Shown piece by piece: positions 1 through 6,515 of a stretch of DNA of 11,177 nucleotides. The DNA is taken from contig JAENXB010000081.1 of the NCBI GenBank assembly GCA_016649785.1, forward strand, positions 1-11,177. The letters run 5' to 3'. A program made the translations under genes and the position numbers. The notes beneath the pieces are model-generated. The model saw only the letters and a list, made by a program, of their open reading frames with translations. It had not been told where the DNA came from and ran no database searches. This stretch comes from Flavobacteriaceae bacterium. Lineage in GTDB: Bacteria; Bacteroidota; Bacteroidia; Flavobacteriales; Flavobacteriaceae. Every line of letters begins with the position of its first letter. Position 1 is the stretch's first letter.

Positions 1-543
1 CCCCTGGGTGATATAAATTTCATTATCCTCCATCCCTTTTATATATTGCTGAAAGAGTCGCCCTACTTTTTCAGTATCCGGATTTTCAAGATTGGAAACC
101 TGCATGAATTTTTTAGCGTCTAGCAGATTGTTTTTTATTCCCGAAGATTGAAGAAAGCCGGAAAAAATATAGGTGAGCACCGTTTCTCCAAAAGTCATTA
201 TTTTGGCTTCCGCATTTTCAGAAAAATCTCCTTCGATAATTCCATTCAAGCCATCAAAAAGATTTGAGATATGGGATTTTATTTTCAGATTTTCTTCCTG
301 ACTGGGAAATAGCGCATCTGTCAAATCCTCATGTTTTATTTTTAAAGCTTTAACGACATATCCGGCATCTGGCTGGTTTCCAGATTTAAAATATTCTGTA
401 ATTCTCACCAATTCATTGGTCACACCGGACATAGCAGAAAGCACGATTAATTTTTTTCCGCTTACAGAATTTATAATATTTTTTACATTTCTTATACTCT
501 CGGAAGATCCAACCGAAGTGCCTCCAAATTTTAATACTTTCAT
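1..543 (-). CDS. Aspartate kinase, N-terminal part (cut by window edge)
   Basis: Aspartate kinase phosphorylates L-aspartate with ATP, the first step towards lysine/diaminopimelate, threonine and methionine. The reverse strand from the ATG at 543 reads 181 codons without a stop and runs off the left edge. The protein opens with MKVLKFGGTSVGSSESI, the nucleotide-binding signature of the amino acid kinase fold (K5, FGGTS 6-10). It continues with IVLSAMSGVTNELV (about 33-46), a GE pair in the stretch MTFGETVL, and ends at YITQG, close to the conserved substrate-binding segment. The missing C-terminus should hold the ACT regulatory domains. It may instead carry a fused homoserine dehydrogenase, so I cannot choose between a lysC-type and a thrA-type enzyme. 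It is divergent from the ACT-domain gene at 744, which suggests linked regulation. Confidence 0.93.
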   Translation of the reverse strand, partial: MKVLKFGGTSVGSSESIRNVKNIINSVSGKKLIVLSAMSGVTNELVRITEYFKSGNQPDAGYVVKALKIKHEDLTDALFPSQEENLKIKSHISNLFDGLNGIIEGDFSENAEAKIMTFGETVLTYIFSGFLQSSGIKNNLLDAKKFMQVSNLENPDTEKVGRLFQQYIKGMEDNEIYITQG

Positions 544-571
544 AAGTAAAATTTAATTATTTTTTATTGGT

Positions 572-587
572 CCCCGAGCTATCGGGG
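572..587. repeat. Short GC-rich hairpin in the divergent spacer
   Basis: CCCCGA and TCGGGG form a perfect 6-base-pair stem around a GCTA tetraloop, in otherwise AT-rich DNA, 29 bases upstream of the aspartate kinase start. No T-run follows it on either strand, so it is not a typical intrinsic terminator. It may be a leader structure in the kinase mRNA or a short interspersed palindrome. I recall similar CCGATAGCTATCGG-like hairpins from other flavobacterial spacers, but this is not verified. Confidence 0.4.
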
Positions 588-709
588 GTAATTCCCATAT
601 CTTTATTAGTGTTAGAATAAAATTTTCGTTATGCTCATTTCATTTCCAAAAAATTTATTATGCATAATTAGCCAAAGATTGGCTTCAGCGAAAAAAGAAG
701 ATTAATTTT

Positions 710-734
710 ATATACATTTGTACAAAATGTATAT
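710..734. promoter_or_regulatory. Perfect palindrome (candidate operator) over the -7 box of the ACT-domain gene
   Basis: ATATACATTT (710-719) and AAATGTATAT (725-734) are exact inverted repeats around the 5-base centre GTACA. The palindrome contains TACATTTG (713-720), which fits the Bacteroidetes -7 consensus TAnnTTTG, and the ATG lies 23 bases beyond the box. No TTG is seen at the usual -33 distance. The placement is what one expects of an operator that blocks the promoter. The controlling protein could be the product of the 744 gene itself; that is inference. Confidence 0.5.
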
Positions 735-743
735 TATTTAACA

Positions 744-1391
744 ATGAAAACAATTACTTCCTGTGTACATAGTATGTTGCGTCATCAGCCATTTTTGGAT
801 GATGCATTGGCTAAAGATCTCATAAATTTCAGTGCTTTGGCAATCCACCTGCAACCCGAAGTTGAAAAAGAATTGCGGAAACCTGTAAAACAAGGTTCTA
901 TAATTATGGCTTTGCGCCGCTATAATCCAAAGAAAAATCTTTTAAAGAACACCAATTTAAGGGATATGGGGGATATTTTGGTGCGCTCCGGAATTACGGA
1001 ATACACTTATTTAAATTCCAAAAGCATCCTTGCCAGTCAGGCTGAATTGTTGAATCTTGTAAAAGACGAACTTGGGGTTTATCTCAATTATTCCAGCAAT
1101 TATCAGGAGAGCAATATCTTGGTGTCTGCAGATCTTAAAGAAACCGTAGCCAATTGTTTTAAAAATGAGATCCTGGTTTCGGTAAAAAGTGAATTGTCGA
1201 GCATTACCATCGCTTTACCAAAAAATAGTTCCAAGACCGTAGGATTGTATTTTTACATTTTTAAGCTTTTGGCTTATGAAGGAATTCCGGTATTTGAAAT
1301 GATCTCAACCTCAAATTATTTTGCACTGTTTCTGGAAAAGGAATATATTAATCAGGCCTTCTTATTGCTCAATGAAATCAAAATCTCATAG
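744..1391 (+). CDS. Predicted ACT-domain regulator of amino acid metabolism
   Basis: This 215-residue soluble protein has no signal peptide or membrane segment. Residues about 25-60 (ALAIHLQPEVEKELRKP, then GSIIMALRRY) resemble the helical N-terminal region of archaeal and bacterial ACT-containing predicted regulators of the COG2150 kind. Residues about 150-213 fit an ACT beta-alpha-beta-beta-alpha pattern: SSITIALP, then TVGLYFYIFKLLAYEGIPVFEM, then ISTSNYFALFLEKEYINQAF. The ST and following strand resemble the C-terminal ACT domain of aspartokinases. ACT domains usually bind amino acids. No catalytic residues are visible, so an effector-sensing role is more likely than enzymatic activity. 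The gene diverges from an aspartate kinase and has a palindrome on its promoter, consistent with sensing lysine, threonine or methionine. Whether it binds DNA or the kinase is not shown by the sequence. Confidence 0.75.
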   Translation: MKTITSCVHSMLRHQPFLDDALAKDLINFSALAIHLQPEVEKELRKPVKQGSIIMALRRYNPKKNLLKNTNLRDMGDILVRSGITEYTYLNSKSILASQAELLNLVKDELGVYLNYSSNYQESNILVSADLKETVANCFKNEILVSVKSELSSITIALPKNSSKTVGLYFYIFKLLAYEGIPVFEMISTSNYFALFLEKEYINQAFLLLNEIKIS

Positions 1392-1416
1392 GAAGGATCT
1401 CCGTTTGGGATTAATT

Positions 1417-1569
1417 CTACCAATAATCAAAATAAACGCCGGTCATTGCCACCGCTGTAATTAGAATTACAATAATTATAACGACGAATGTTGCTCCAAA
1501 GCGGGTTTTTATTTTGTTTTGTATGATATATTCTTCAGATTCCTTATCACTCTTTTCCAGGATTTGCAT
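1417..1569 (-). CDS. Small single-span membrane protein
   Basis: This 50-residue ORF starts at the ATG at 1569 and ends in TAG at 1419-1417. It has a charged N-terminal half (MQILEKSDKESEEYIIQNK, then IKTRFG) followed by a strongly hydrophobic helix at about 27-44 (TFVVIIIVILITAVAMTG) and the aromatic tail VYFDYW. This is the pattern of a one-span inner-membrane protein with the N-terminus probably in the cytoplasm. I do not recognise the family. It converges on the ACT-domain gene, with 25 bases between their ends, and diverges from the small ORF at 1736. Support comes from its composition and clean start and stop only. Confidence 0.5.
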   Translation of the reverse strand: MQILEKSDKESEEYIIQNKIKTRFGATFVVIIIVILITAVAMTGVYFDYW

Positions 1570-1735
1570 ACAACTGAATTATTAATCTTTTGACAATAGT
1601 AATCATTTTAATGCTGACTTAAATATAAGATTTATAATTTTTAAACCTCTTATTTCTTATTTAAAATTTTCCCAAAATATCTTGAGATTATTTTGAATCG
1701 CTTTATTTTTACTGGCTGAATAATTATATTATAAA

Positions 1736-1867
1736 ATGAAAAATATACTACGTGCAATTCTCGCTGGATGGGGTGCTAAAAAATTAGGTGGTGGTTGTGG
1801 CTGCATTGGAATAATCGTTGTTTTTATAATCTTATGGATAGTTTTAGGAATGCTGGGATTGAATTAG
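1736..1867 (+). CDS. Tiny Gly/Cys-rich membrane protein
   Basis: The ORF encodes 43 residues: MKNILRAILAGWGAKKLGGG, then CGCIG, then a hydrophobic helix of about 18 residues (IIVVFIILWIVLGMLGLN). The layout is a basic amphipathic start, a GGGCGC turn and one membrane span. I recall very similar short proteins (GW-x-KK-GGGC followed by a Trp-containing helix) in other Bacteroidetes, which makes it more likely to be real; this is from memory. The function is unknown. The element TTATTTTG at 1688-1695 differs from the -7 consensus by one base and could be its promoter. The next gene downstream is convergent. Confidence 0.6.
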   Translation: MKNILRAILAGWGAKKLGGGCGCIGIIVVFIILWIVLGMLGLN

Positions 1868-2098
1868 CATTAAACAATAAGTGTCTAAAGTTTGAAGTGA
1901 TTAGCCCAAAATAAATTGGCCATTTAATATTCAAAATAGAATGGTTGCCACTAATTTTCAAAAGTGGTCGTCTTGTATTCCCAGTAAAATTGCGGGCTAC
2001 TTTACTTTGGTCATATTAGTTGCTCAAAATTTTTTGAACTGATCGGTTACAATTCGAGTTCTATGAAATTTCAGAATTTAATTTTTAAAAGTGTAATA

Positions 2099-2839
2099 TT
2101 AACCTTCTTCTTTTCTTCGGAATAAATCGATAATATTAAAGGTTATTACACAAAAAGCTACCCATATTAAACCAGCAATAAATCCTCCAGCAATATCTGA
2201 AGGAAAGTGAACTCCAAGGTAGATTCTACTTATGCCTATTGAAAAGATCAGTAAAGTAAAAAAAAGGATCATCCCCAATTTAATCCATTTATTCATTTTA
2301 AAGCCATAACATAAATAGATTAAAAAACCATAGAACGAAATAGCGCTCATTGCGTGGCCGCTGGGATAACTTAGTGTAGCTACGGAAACCAAATGTTCCA
2401 CATCTGGCCTGGGGCGGTTAATTGTCTGTTTAAGCGCCAAATTGGAAAGTGCCGATATCCCCAGGACAAAAATCATTTGTATTACAAACCGCCAGTTCTT
2501 GAATTTGAGGTAAAACGCGATTGAACTTATTAATCCCACTGCCAGATATCCATAAATATCGCCAATGTTTGTGATAAATTGTAAGATCTTGTTAAGCTCC
2601 GGACTTCTGAAAGAGATTATAAAATCGGTTATTTTACTGTCATATTGTGATAAAAACTTACTTTGAAGGGATTCCGTAAGCTCTAAAAATATTTTAATAC
2701 CAGCCACTACTATTATTAAGGCTAATAAAATACTGATAAAATAAGGCAACTTATGGTTATACTGATCGAATTTGTCCTTTAGGATTTTTTTGAGCAGTAT
2801 TAAAAACGTCAAAATTTGTTGCCTCATATAAAATGGCAT
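2099..2839 (-). CDS. PAP2-family (phosphatidic acid phosphatase type 2) membrane phosphatase
   Basis: This 246-residue integral membrane protein has about six hydrophobic segments (roughly 32-53, 93-112, 118-136, 162-180, 186-203 and 215-237). The three PAP2 motifs are complete: K137-x4-RPRP (142-145), PSGH (159-162) and SR-x5-H-x3-D (S204, R205, H211, D215). H211 should be the phosphohistidine nucleophile. Family members dephosphorylate lipid phosphates such as phosphatidate, phosphatidylglycerol phosphate or undecaprenyl diphosphate, and the sequence does not decide which. The 3D-domain lipoprotein gene ends 41 bases upstream on the same strand, so co-transcription is likely. The first ATG sits directly against a small tandem repeat (2840-2855), so the fifth codon ATG at 2827 is a credible alternative start. 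Confidence 0.92.
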   Translation of the reverse strand: MPFYMRQQILTFLILLKKILKDKFDQYNHKLPYFISILLALIIVVAGIKIFLELTESLQSKFLSQYDSKITDFIISFRSPELNKILQFITNIGDIYGYLAVGLISSIAFYLKFKNWRFVIQMIFVLGISALSNLALKQTINRPRPDVEHLVSVATLSYPSGHAMSAISFYGFLIYLCYGFKMNKWIKLGMILFFTLLIFSIGISRIYLGVHFPSDIAGGFIAGLIWVAFCVITFNIIDLFRRKEEG

Positions 2840-2855
2840 TTCGGATTTCGGATTA
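2840..2855. repeat. Tandem heptamer micro-repeat TTTCGGA
   Basis: The bases before the PAP2 start read, on the plus strand, as slightly more than two units of a 7-base repeat (about TTCGGAT TTCGGAT T). They touch the first possible start codon. Other period-7 units occur at 10157-10171 and in the 10398-10453 stretch. Confidence 0.5.
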
Positions 2856-2880
2856 TCGGGGAATTAATGTTTTTTTCAGT

Positions 2881-3363
2881 TTACTGGATTACAGGAAGGC
2901 TGTCATTCTGGACCAAATAGTAAATTTTTATTTTTTTTCGGCCCCATTTTCTCGCCTTTTTTACATCTTCACCCATATAAATATCGATTTTATTCTTCCA
3001 GCGATGGTGCATTTTGTCCTTCACGAAATAAACACCTTCCAGGCCATTTATGCGGACAGGGGTATTATAATCCAAGCCTTTTTTAATCAAATCCCTGGAA
3101 ACGGCTATCACCTTTATACCAGGTTTTAAAGTGTCTCCCCAGGCTGTAATTTTGGGATTCCCTGCGCCAGTTTGGGACTTCACAGAATTATATGCCGAAG
3201 CTGAAACAGTTAAAGAATCCCATGTTTCCAAAGGAACTTCTGCTTTATTGGAAGAAAAGTGGCAACCGGATAACCCTGCTGAAAAATAAACAATAGTTAT
3301 GATAAAAAAGACCTGGGCTATTTTTATATGAATCATCTTGAGCAGGTTTTTTAAGTTGCCCAT
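2881..3363 (-). CDS. 3D-domain lipoprotein (RlpA/MltA-like double-psi beta-barrel)
   Basis: This 160-residue exported protein has a hydrophobic signal (about 14-31) ending in the lipobox LSGC, with C34 as the predicted lipidated residue. The mature part (about 51-152) matches the 3D domain, a double-psi beta-barrel shared with the C-terminal part of lytic transglycosylase MltA and with Bacillus YuiC-type proteins. The match covers TVSASAYNSV, then AWGDTLKPGIKVIAVSRDLI, YFVKDKMHHRWKNKIDIYMG and the closing KARKWGRKKIKIYYL. The likely three aspartates are D91, D116 and D127. Such domains act on or bind peptidoglycan glycan strands, but activity of this stand-alone form is not proven. The gene begins 48 bases after the end of the oxidoreductase gene and ends 41 bases before the PAP2 gene. 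A start at codon 10 (3336) is also possible. Confidence 0.85.
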   Translation of the reverse strand: MGNLKNLLKMIHIKIAQVFFIITIVYFSAGLSGCHFSSNKAEVPLETWDSLTVSASAYNSVKSQTGAGNPKITAWGDTLKPGIKVIAVSRDLIKKGLDYNTPVRINGLEGVYFVKDKMHHRWKNKIDIYMGEDVKKARKWGRKKIKIYYLVQNDSLPVIQ

Positions 3364-3411
3364 TAAAACGTATTTAGTTAAAAATTATTGAGTGTTTTGC
3401 CAGAATTCAAC

Positions 3412-4865
3412 TTATAAGGTCCAGCCACTTCGGTATTCACGTTTTACAAATTGGTTTGCTTCATCAAAATTTGTCACCTTCATATTTTCTGAATCCCAAA
3501 TCATTTTTAGATCTCTTCCGGGATACTCATAGTTAGTTTGACCTTTCTCATTCTGTGAAGTTTTCCTGATATCCTGACCTCTTATTGACAGATTGGCAAT
3601 TAATAAAGTTTCTGTTAACGGACCTGCAATTTCAAAAGGAGAACTCAATTCCTTTTTTCCATAGCCTGCAATAGCCGCATCAACCCATTGCCCGTAATGA
3701 CCATCGGCACCGTCTGTGACTCTTTCTATGGTCTGGGGAACAATTACCTCGTCGGTCCTGGAAGTTGGCAACAACCTTGGGTTCTCACCGTAGGTACCAC
3801 ACATCATTTTTCCCTTGGTTCCAATAAATAACACTCCGTTACCACCATCTCCAAAGGTTTCATTGGGGCCTAACTCTTCTGGGCGCATAGGTTTATTCCG
3901 CCATCCATCCAATGCAAAGTCAAATCCCCTTCTGTTTTTTCATTTTTAGGGAAAGTCATAATTACATGGCTTGAAGGAGGACAACTTTCAGGAAAATAAC
4001 CCCGTTTAAATTCACCTACATAAACACTTCCTACACTGCTTTGAACATCCTTGGGATATTTCAAGTCGAGGACCCGGTACGGTGCTTCTATTAAATGACA
4101 TCCCATATCCCCCAGTGCCCCGGTTCCGTAATCCCACCAACCGCGCCAGTTGAAAGGCACCAAACCTTCAATATAATCCTTTTGAGGGGCTGTCCCCAAC
4201 CACAAATCCCAGTCTAATCCCTGCGGAACTGTTGCCGGAGTTTGCGGCCAGGGAATTCCCTGGGGCCATACAGGCCTGTCTGTCCAACAGTAAACCGTAT
4301 GGACTTTTCCAATTAGATCGGCATTATACCATTCCCTAAGTTTTCTAACTCCGTCCCCGGAAGCTCCCTGGTTTCCCATTTGGGTCACTACTTTATAATT
4401 TTTGGCGGCTTCGGTAAGAAGTCTGGCTTCATAAATATCATGGGTCAATGGCTTTTGCACATAGACGTGTTTTCCCATTTCCATAGCAGCGAGGGCTTGT
4501 ATTGCATGGTTATGATCTGGAGTGGAAACAGAAACCGCATCAAAGTTTTTGGATTCCTTATCAAACATTTCCCGCCAATCCTTATAATATTTTGCCTTAG
4601 GGAAATTTGTTACAGAAACTGCCGCCCTTCTGTCATCTACATCACATAAAAATCCGATATCGGCTCTTCCCGTGTTGGCAAAATTCTGAATATCGCTTTG
4701 TCCTTTTCCGCCTACTCCTATCCCCGCAACTATTAACCGGTCACTGGGAGCAATAAAACCGGGCCCTCCCATCACATGGCGTGGAATTATCATAATACCT
4801 GTAGTTGCAAGAGCTACATTCTTTATAAAAGTTCTTCGGGAATTTGACTTCATATTTTTTTTCAT
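3412..4865 (-). pseudogene. Tat-exported Gfo/Idh/MocA-family oxidoreductase, broken by a one-base frameshift
   Basis: Two overlapping reading frames, 4865-3870 (331 codons) and 3912-3412 (166 codons), form one protein of about 484 residues if a single A is restored near 3892-3894. This is close to the usual family length. Features in order are: a twin-arginine signal (SRRTFIK at 9-15, hydrophobic to about 32), the Rossmann nucleotide motif GIGVGGKG (48-55), TPDHNH (115-120), VQKPLTH (136-142, the EKP-like motif of this subgroup), and GALGDMGCH (249-257) with the conserved His. The second frame continues with KPMRPEELGPNE and the C-terminal sheet. Relatives are NAD(P)-dependent sugar dehydrogenases or glycosidase-like (GH109) enzymes in the periplasm; the substrate is unknown. 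A TATTTTTG box lies upstream at 4932-4925. Conservation on both sides of the break suggests a very recent mutation or a base-calling error. Confidence 0.88.
3892..3894. other. Frameshift site in the oxidoreductase gene
   Basis: On the coding strand the sequence GGC GGA ATA AAC CTA leads to a stop seven codons after Ile324. Adding one A to the run gives GGA ATA AAA CCT ATG, which continues as I-K-P-M-R-P-E-E-L in the second frame. The heptamer here (A ATA AAC) does not fit the classical -1 slippery pattern X XXY YYZ, so programmed frameshifting is unlikely. Confidence 0.8.
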
Positions 4866-4924
4866 AAAAACATAGTTTTTTATCGGTTATAATTTATCAG
4901 GATTAAAAAATAAGCATATTACAT

Positions 4925-4947
4925 CAAAAATAGCTCAATAATTATTG
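4925..4947 (-). promoter_or_regulatory. Candidate promoter of the oxidoreductase gene with adjacent palindrome
   Basis: On the minus strand TATTTTTG (4932-4925) matches the -7 consensus TAnnTTTG. It would place the transcript start about 50 bases before the ATG at 4865. A perfect 12-base palindrome, CAATAATTATTG (4936-4947), lies just upstream of the box, where a regulator could bind. No convincing -33 TTG is seen. The region is very AT-rich, so chance matches are possible. Confidence 0.35.
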
Positions 4948-5327
4948 TTTTTTAATTAAAAAAATTCTTTCATAAATATAGACTCCTGATTATCAGCATT
5001 AAAGGGAGAAAGTAAAATGAACAGTAGAAACTCATATATCGAGTGGCCTTTAATAAAATTTTAGGCTGACATATTTTCCGATTATGAATTTATGTCTGAA
5101 ATTTTTTTCGGATTTATTGTGGAAATTGCGAAGTATCCAATATTAAGGGGGGATATATCGAATTTTAAAACATTTTCGCGGCAATTTAAGCAATCTACAG
5201 CGTCAATCTTTGTTTTTTGGACTTTGGCTTGGTTTTGGCACATACCAGAATAACTAAGTAAAAATTGAAAATAGCTTTCCACAAAAATATTGTGTAGGGT
5301 ATTTTTTAAAATTGAAAAAACAATATT
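4948..5327. other. Intergenic stretch without a convincing gene
   Basis: Together with the promoter region to its left this makes a 462-base spacer between the divergent oxidoreductase and FKBP genes. It contains CTGATTATCAG (a short palindrome near 4986-4996) and two competing small ORFs on opposite strands: 5092-5253 (+, 53 residues) and 5082-5282 (-, 66 residues). Neither shows a recognisable motif or a start signal. I found no tRNA or riboswitch-like structure. The promoter of the FKBP gene must lie near its right end but no good -7 box is evident. Confidence 0.4.
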
Positions 5328-5774
5328 ATGAGTTTAGTAAAAGAGAATGACACGGTAAAAGTACACTACACAGGTAAATTGGCAGACGGACAGGTTTTTG
5401 ACAGTTCGGAAGGAAAAGATCCAATAGAATTTACTTTAGGACAAGGTCAATTGATCCCAGGTTTTGAAAAAGGCCTAATCAACATGAAATTAAATGAGAA
5501 AAAAACAATTAATATTCCTAAGGACGAAGCTTATGGTGATTCTCGCGAAGATTTGATTCAAGAGGTTCAAAAAAGCGAACTTCCTGAAGAGATCAAACCT
5601 GAAGTTGGAATGGGACTTGTTTCAAAATCTCAGGATGGAAGAGAAATGAATTTGGTGGTAGCCGAAGTTAAAGAAGAATCCATTGTAGTAGATGGAAATC
5701 ATCCTTTGGCCGGAAAAGACCTTATTTTTGATCTTGAAGTTGTAGAGATTAAAGAAACAGGGGTTAAAGAATAA
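5328..5774 (+). CDS. slyD: SlyD-like FKBP-type peptidyl-prolyl cis-trans isomerase
   Basis: The enzyme isomerises peptide bonds before proline and acts as a folding chaperone in the cytoplasm; no signal peptide is present. It is 148 residues long. The FKBP half-domain at 1-70 carries VKVHYTGKLADGQVFDSS and TLGQGQLIPGFEKGL. It is followed by an insert-in-flap chaperone domain (about 71-126, acidic start DSREDLIQEV) and the closing FKBP strand NHPLAGKDLIFDLEV (124-138). This order is diagnostic of the SlyD class. Unlike E. coli SlyD it lacks the His/Cys-rich metal-binding tail and ends after ETGVKE, so nickel delivery is unlikely. It appears monocistronic, with a strong terminator 20 bases downstream. 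Confidence 0.93.
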   Translation: MSLVKENDTVKVHYTGKLADGQVFDSSEGKDPIEFTLGQGQLIPGFEKGLINMKLNEKKTINIPKDEAYGDSREDLIQEVQKSELPEEIKPEVGMGLVSKSQDGREMNLVVAEVKEESIVVDGNHPLAGKDLIFDLEVVEIKETGVKE

Positions 5775-5794
5775 CTTTTTTGATATTTTTTGAC

Positions 5795-5832
5795 AGGCCT
5801 CACCGGTTTTAAAACCTGTGAGGCCTTTTTTT
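5795..5832 (+). terminator. Intrinsic terminator of the FKBP gene
   Basis: AGGCCTCACCGGTTTT (5795-5810) pairs with AAAACCTGTGAGGCCT (5811-5826) over 16 positions with one mismatch. The central A/T bases form the loop. A run of T residues (5826-5832) follows on the plus strand. It begins 20 bases after the stop codon. Confidence 0.88.
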
Positions 5833-6036
5833 ATGAAAAACTTTTGCATTAAAATATTGATCCTCTTTTTAGAAAATACTACATATTCAGTACTTCTAAA
5901 ATCAAAAATCAGCATTCCTTGTTCTTAAATCCTTATTTTCTGAATCTTTAAGGCTTAAGTTTATTATAAAACTTCCATTAATAAAATTTTGATTTATATC
6001 TTTATACAACTTGAATTAAAAGTAAAATAAATAATC

Positions 6037-6447
6037 ATGAAAAGAAAAGGCACAGCCGTATGGAACGGTACATTAAAAGAAGGAAAAGGAACTTTAAGTA
6101 CTCAAAGCGGGGTTCTTAAAAACTCTCAATATTCATTTTCATCACGTTTTGAAGAAGGAATTGGTACGAATCCTGAGGAACTTGTAGGCGCTGCACATGC
6201 AGGATGTTTTACGATGCAACTTTCGGCAAATTTAACCAAGGCCGATTTTACTCCGGGAAAACTTGAAACAACCTGTGAAATTACTCTTGAAGCCGGGACT
6301 GTAACAAAATCACATCTAACCCTTACCGCAAATGTTCCCGGTATTGATAAAGCGAAATTTGATGAAATAGTGGCTGATGCAAAGAAAAATTGTCCAATTT
6401 CAAAACTTCTCAATGCTGAGATCACTTTATCTGCTACCTTAGTCTAG
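6037..6447 (+). CDS. osmC: OsmC family organic hydroperoxide reductase
   Basis: OsmC is a thiol peroxidase that reduces organic hydroperoxides in the cytoplasm and acts as a dimer. The 136-residue length matches the family. Alignment to E. coli OsmC from memory is close throughout: KGTAVWNGTLKEGKGTLST at the N-terminus, then GTNPEELVGAAHAGCF with the peroxidatic Cys C57, VPGIDKAKFDEI, and NCPISKLLNAEITL with the resolving Cys C119. R37 and E47/E48 are in the expected positions near the active site. The reading frame is clean and uses the first ATG. The gene seems monocistronic, lying 205 bases after the FKBP terminator and ending 43 bases before the stop of the convergent operon. Stress induction is typical of the family, but no operator is visible here. 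Confidence 0.95.
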   Translation: MKRKGTAVWNGTLKEGKGTLSTQSGVLKNSQYSFSSRFEEGIGTNPEELVGAAHAGCFTMQLSANLTKADFTPGKLETTCEITLEAGTVTKSHLTLTANVPGIDKAKFDEIVADAKKNCPISKLLNAEITLSATLV

Positions 6448-6471
6448 TAAATAATAGTCTGAAGATATTTT

Positions 6472-6515
6472 AACAATGGCCCGGAGAAATTAATTTTTCG
6501 GGCCATTGTTATTTT
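6472..6515 (+). terminator. osmC terminator, overlapping the end of the convergent gene
   Basis: AACAATGGCCCG (6472-6483) and CGGGCCATTGTT (6499-6510) form a perfect 12-base-pair stem, followed by ATTTTT on the plus strand. The right arm is also the coding sequence for the last residues (NNGP) of the gene on the minus strand, and the stop codon of that gene (6492-6490) lies in the loop. On the minus strand the hairpin is followed by AAAATATC rather than a T-run, so it should terminate mainly osmC transcription. Confidence 0.88.

Noticed and set aside
657..668. 12-base palindrome ATTATGCATAAT
   Set aside because: Composed almost only of A and T in an AT-rich spacer, and not placed on a promoter element. 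Expected by chance.
1948..1967. Weak inverted repeat CCACT/AGTGG between convergent genes
   Set aside because: Only five base pairs and no T-run on either side, so not called as a terminator.
2833..3129. 98-codon ORF on the plus strand
   Set aside because: It lies antisense to the 3D-domain lipoprotein gene, whose signal peptide and domain motifs are clear. The translation has no recognisable feature.
4380..4649. 89-codon ORF on the plus strand inside the oxidoreductase
   Set aside because: It is antisense to the Rossmann domain coding sequence and has no domain signal.
5092..5253. 53-codon ORF on the plus strand with a hydrophobic start (MSEIFFGFIVEIAKYPIL)
   Set aside because: It could be a small membrane-associated protein, but there is no family recognition, no promoter and a competing antisense ORF. 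Kept only as a possibility.
5082..5282. 66-codon ORF on the minus strand
   Set aside because: No motif, no start signal and low-complexity composition. It overlaps an equally plausible plus-strand ORF, so neither is supported.
5622..5915. 97-codon ORF on the minus strand
   Set aside because: It runs antisense to the FKBP gene and through its terminator; a shadow frame.
6126..6425. 99-codon ORF on the minus strand
   Set aside because: It is entirely antisense to osmC, which is a confident match.
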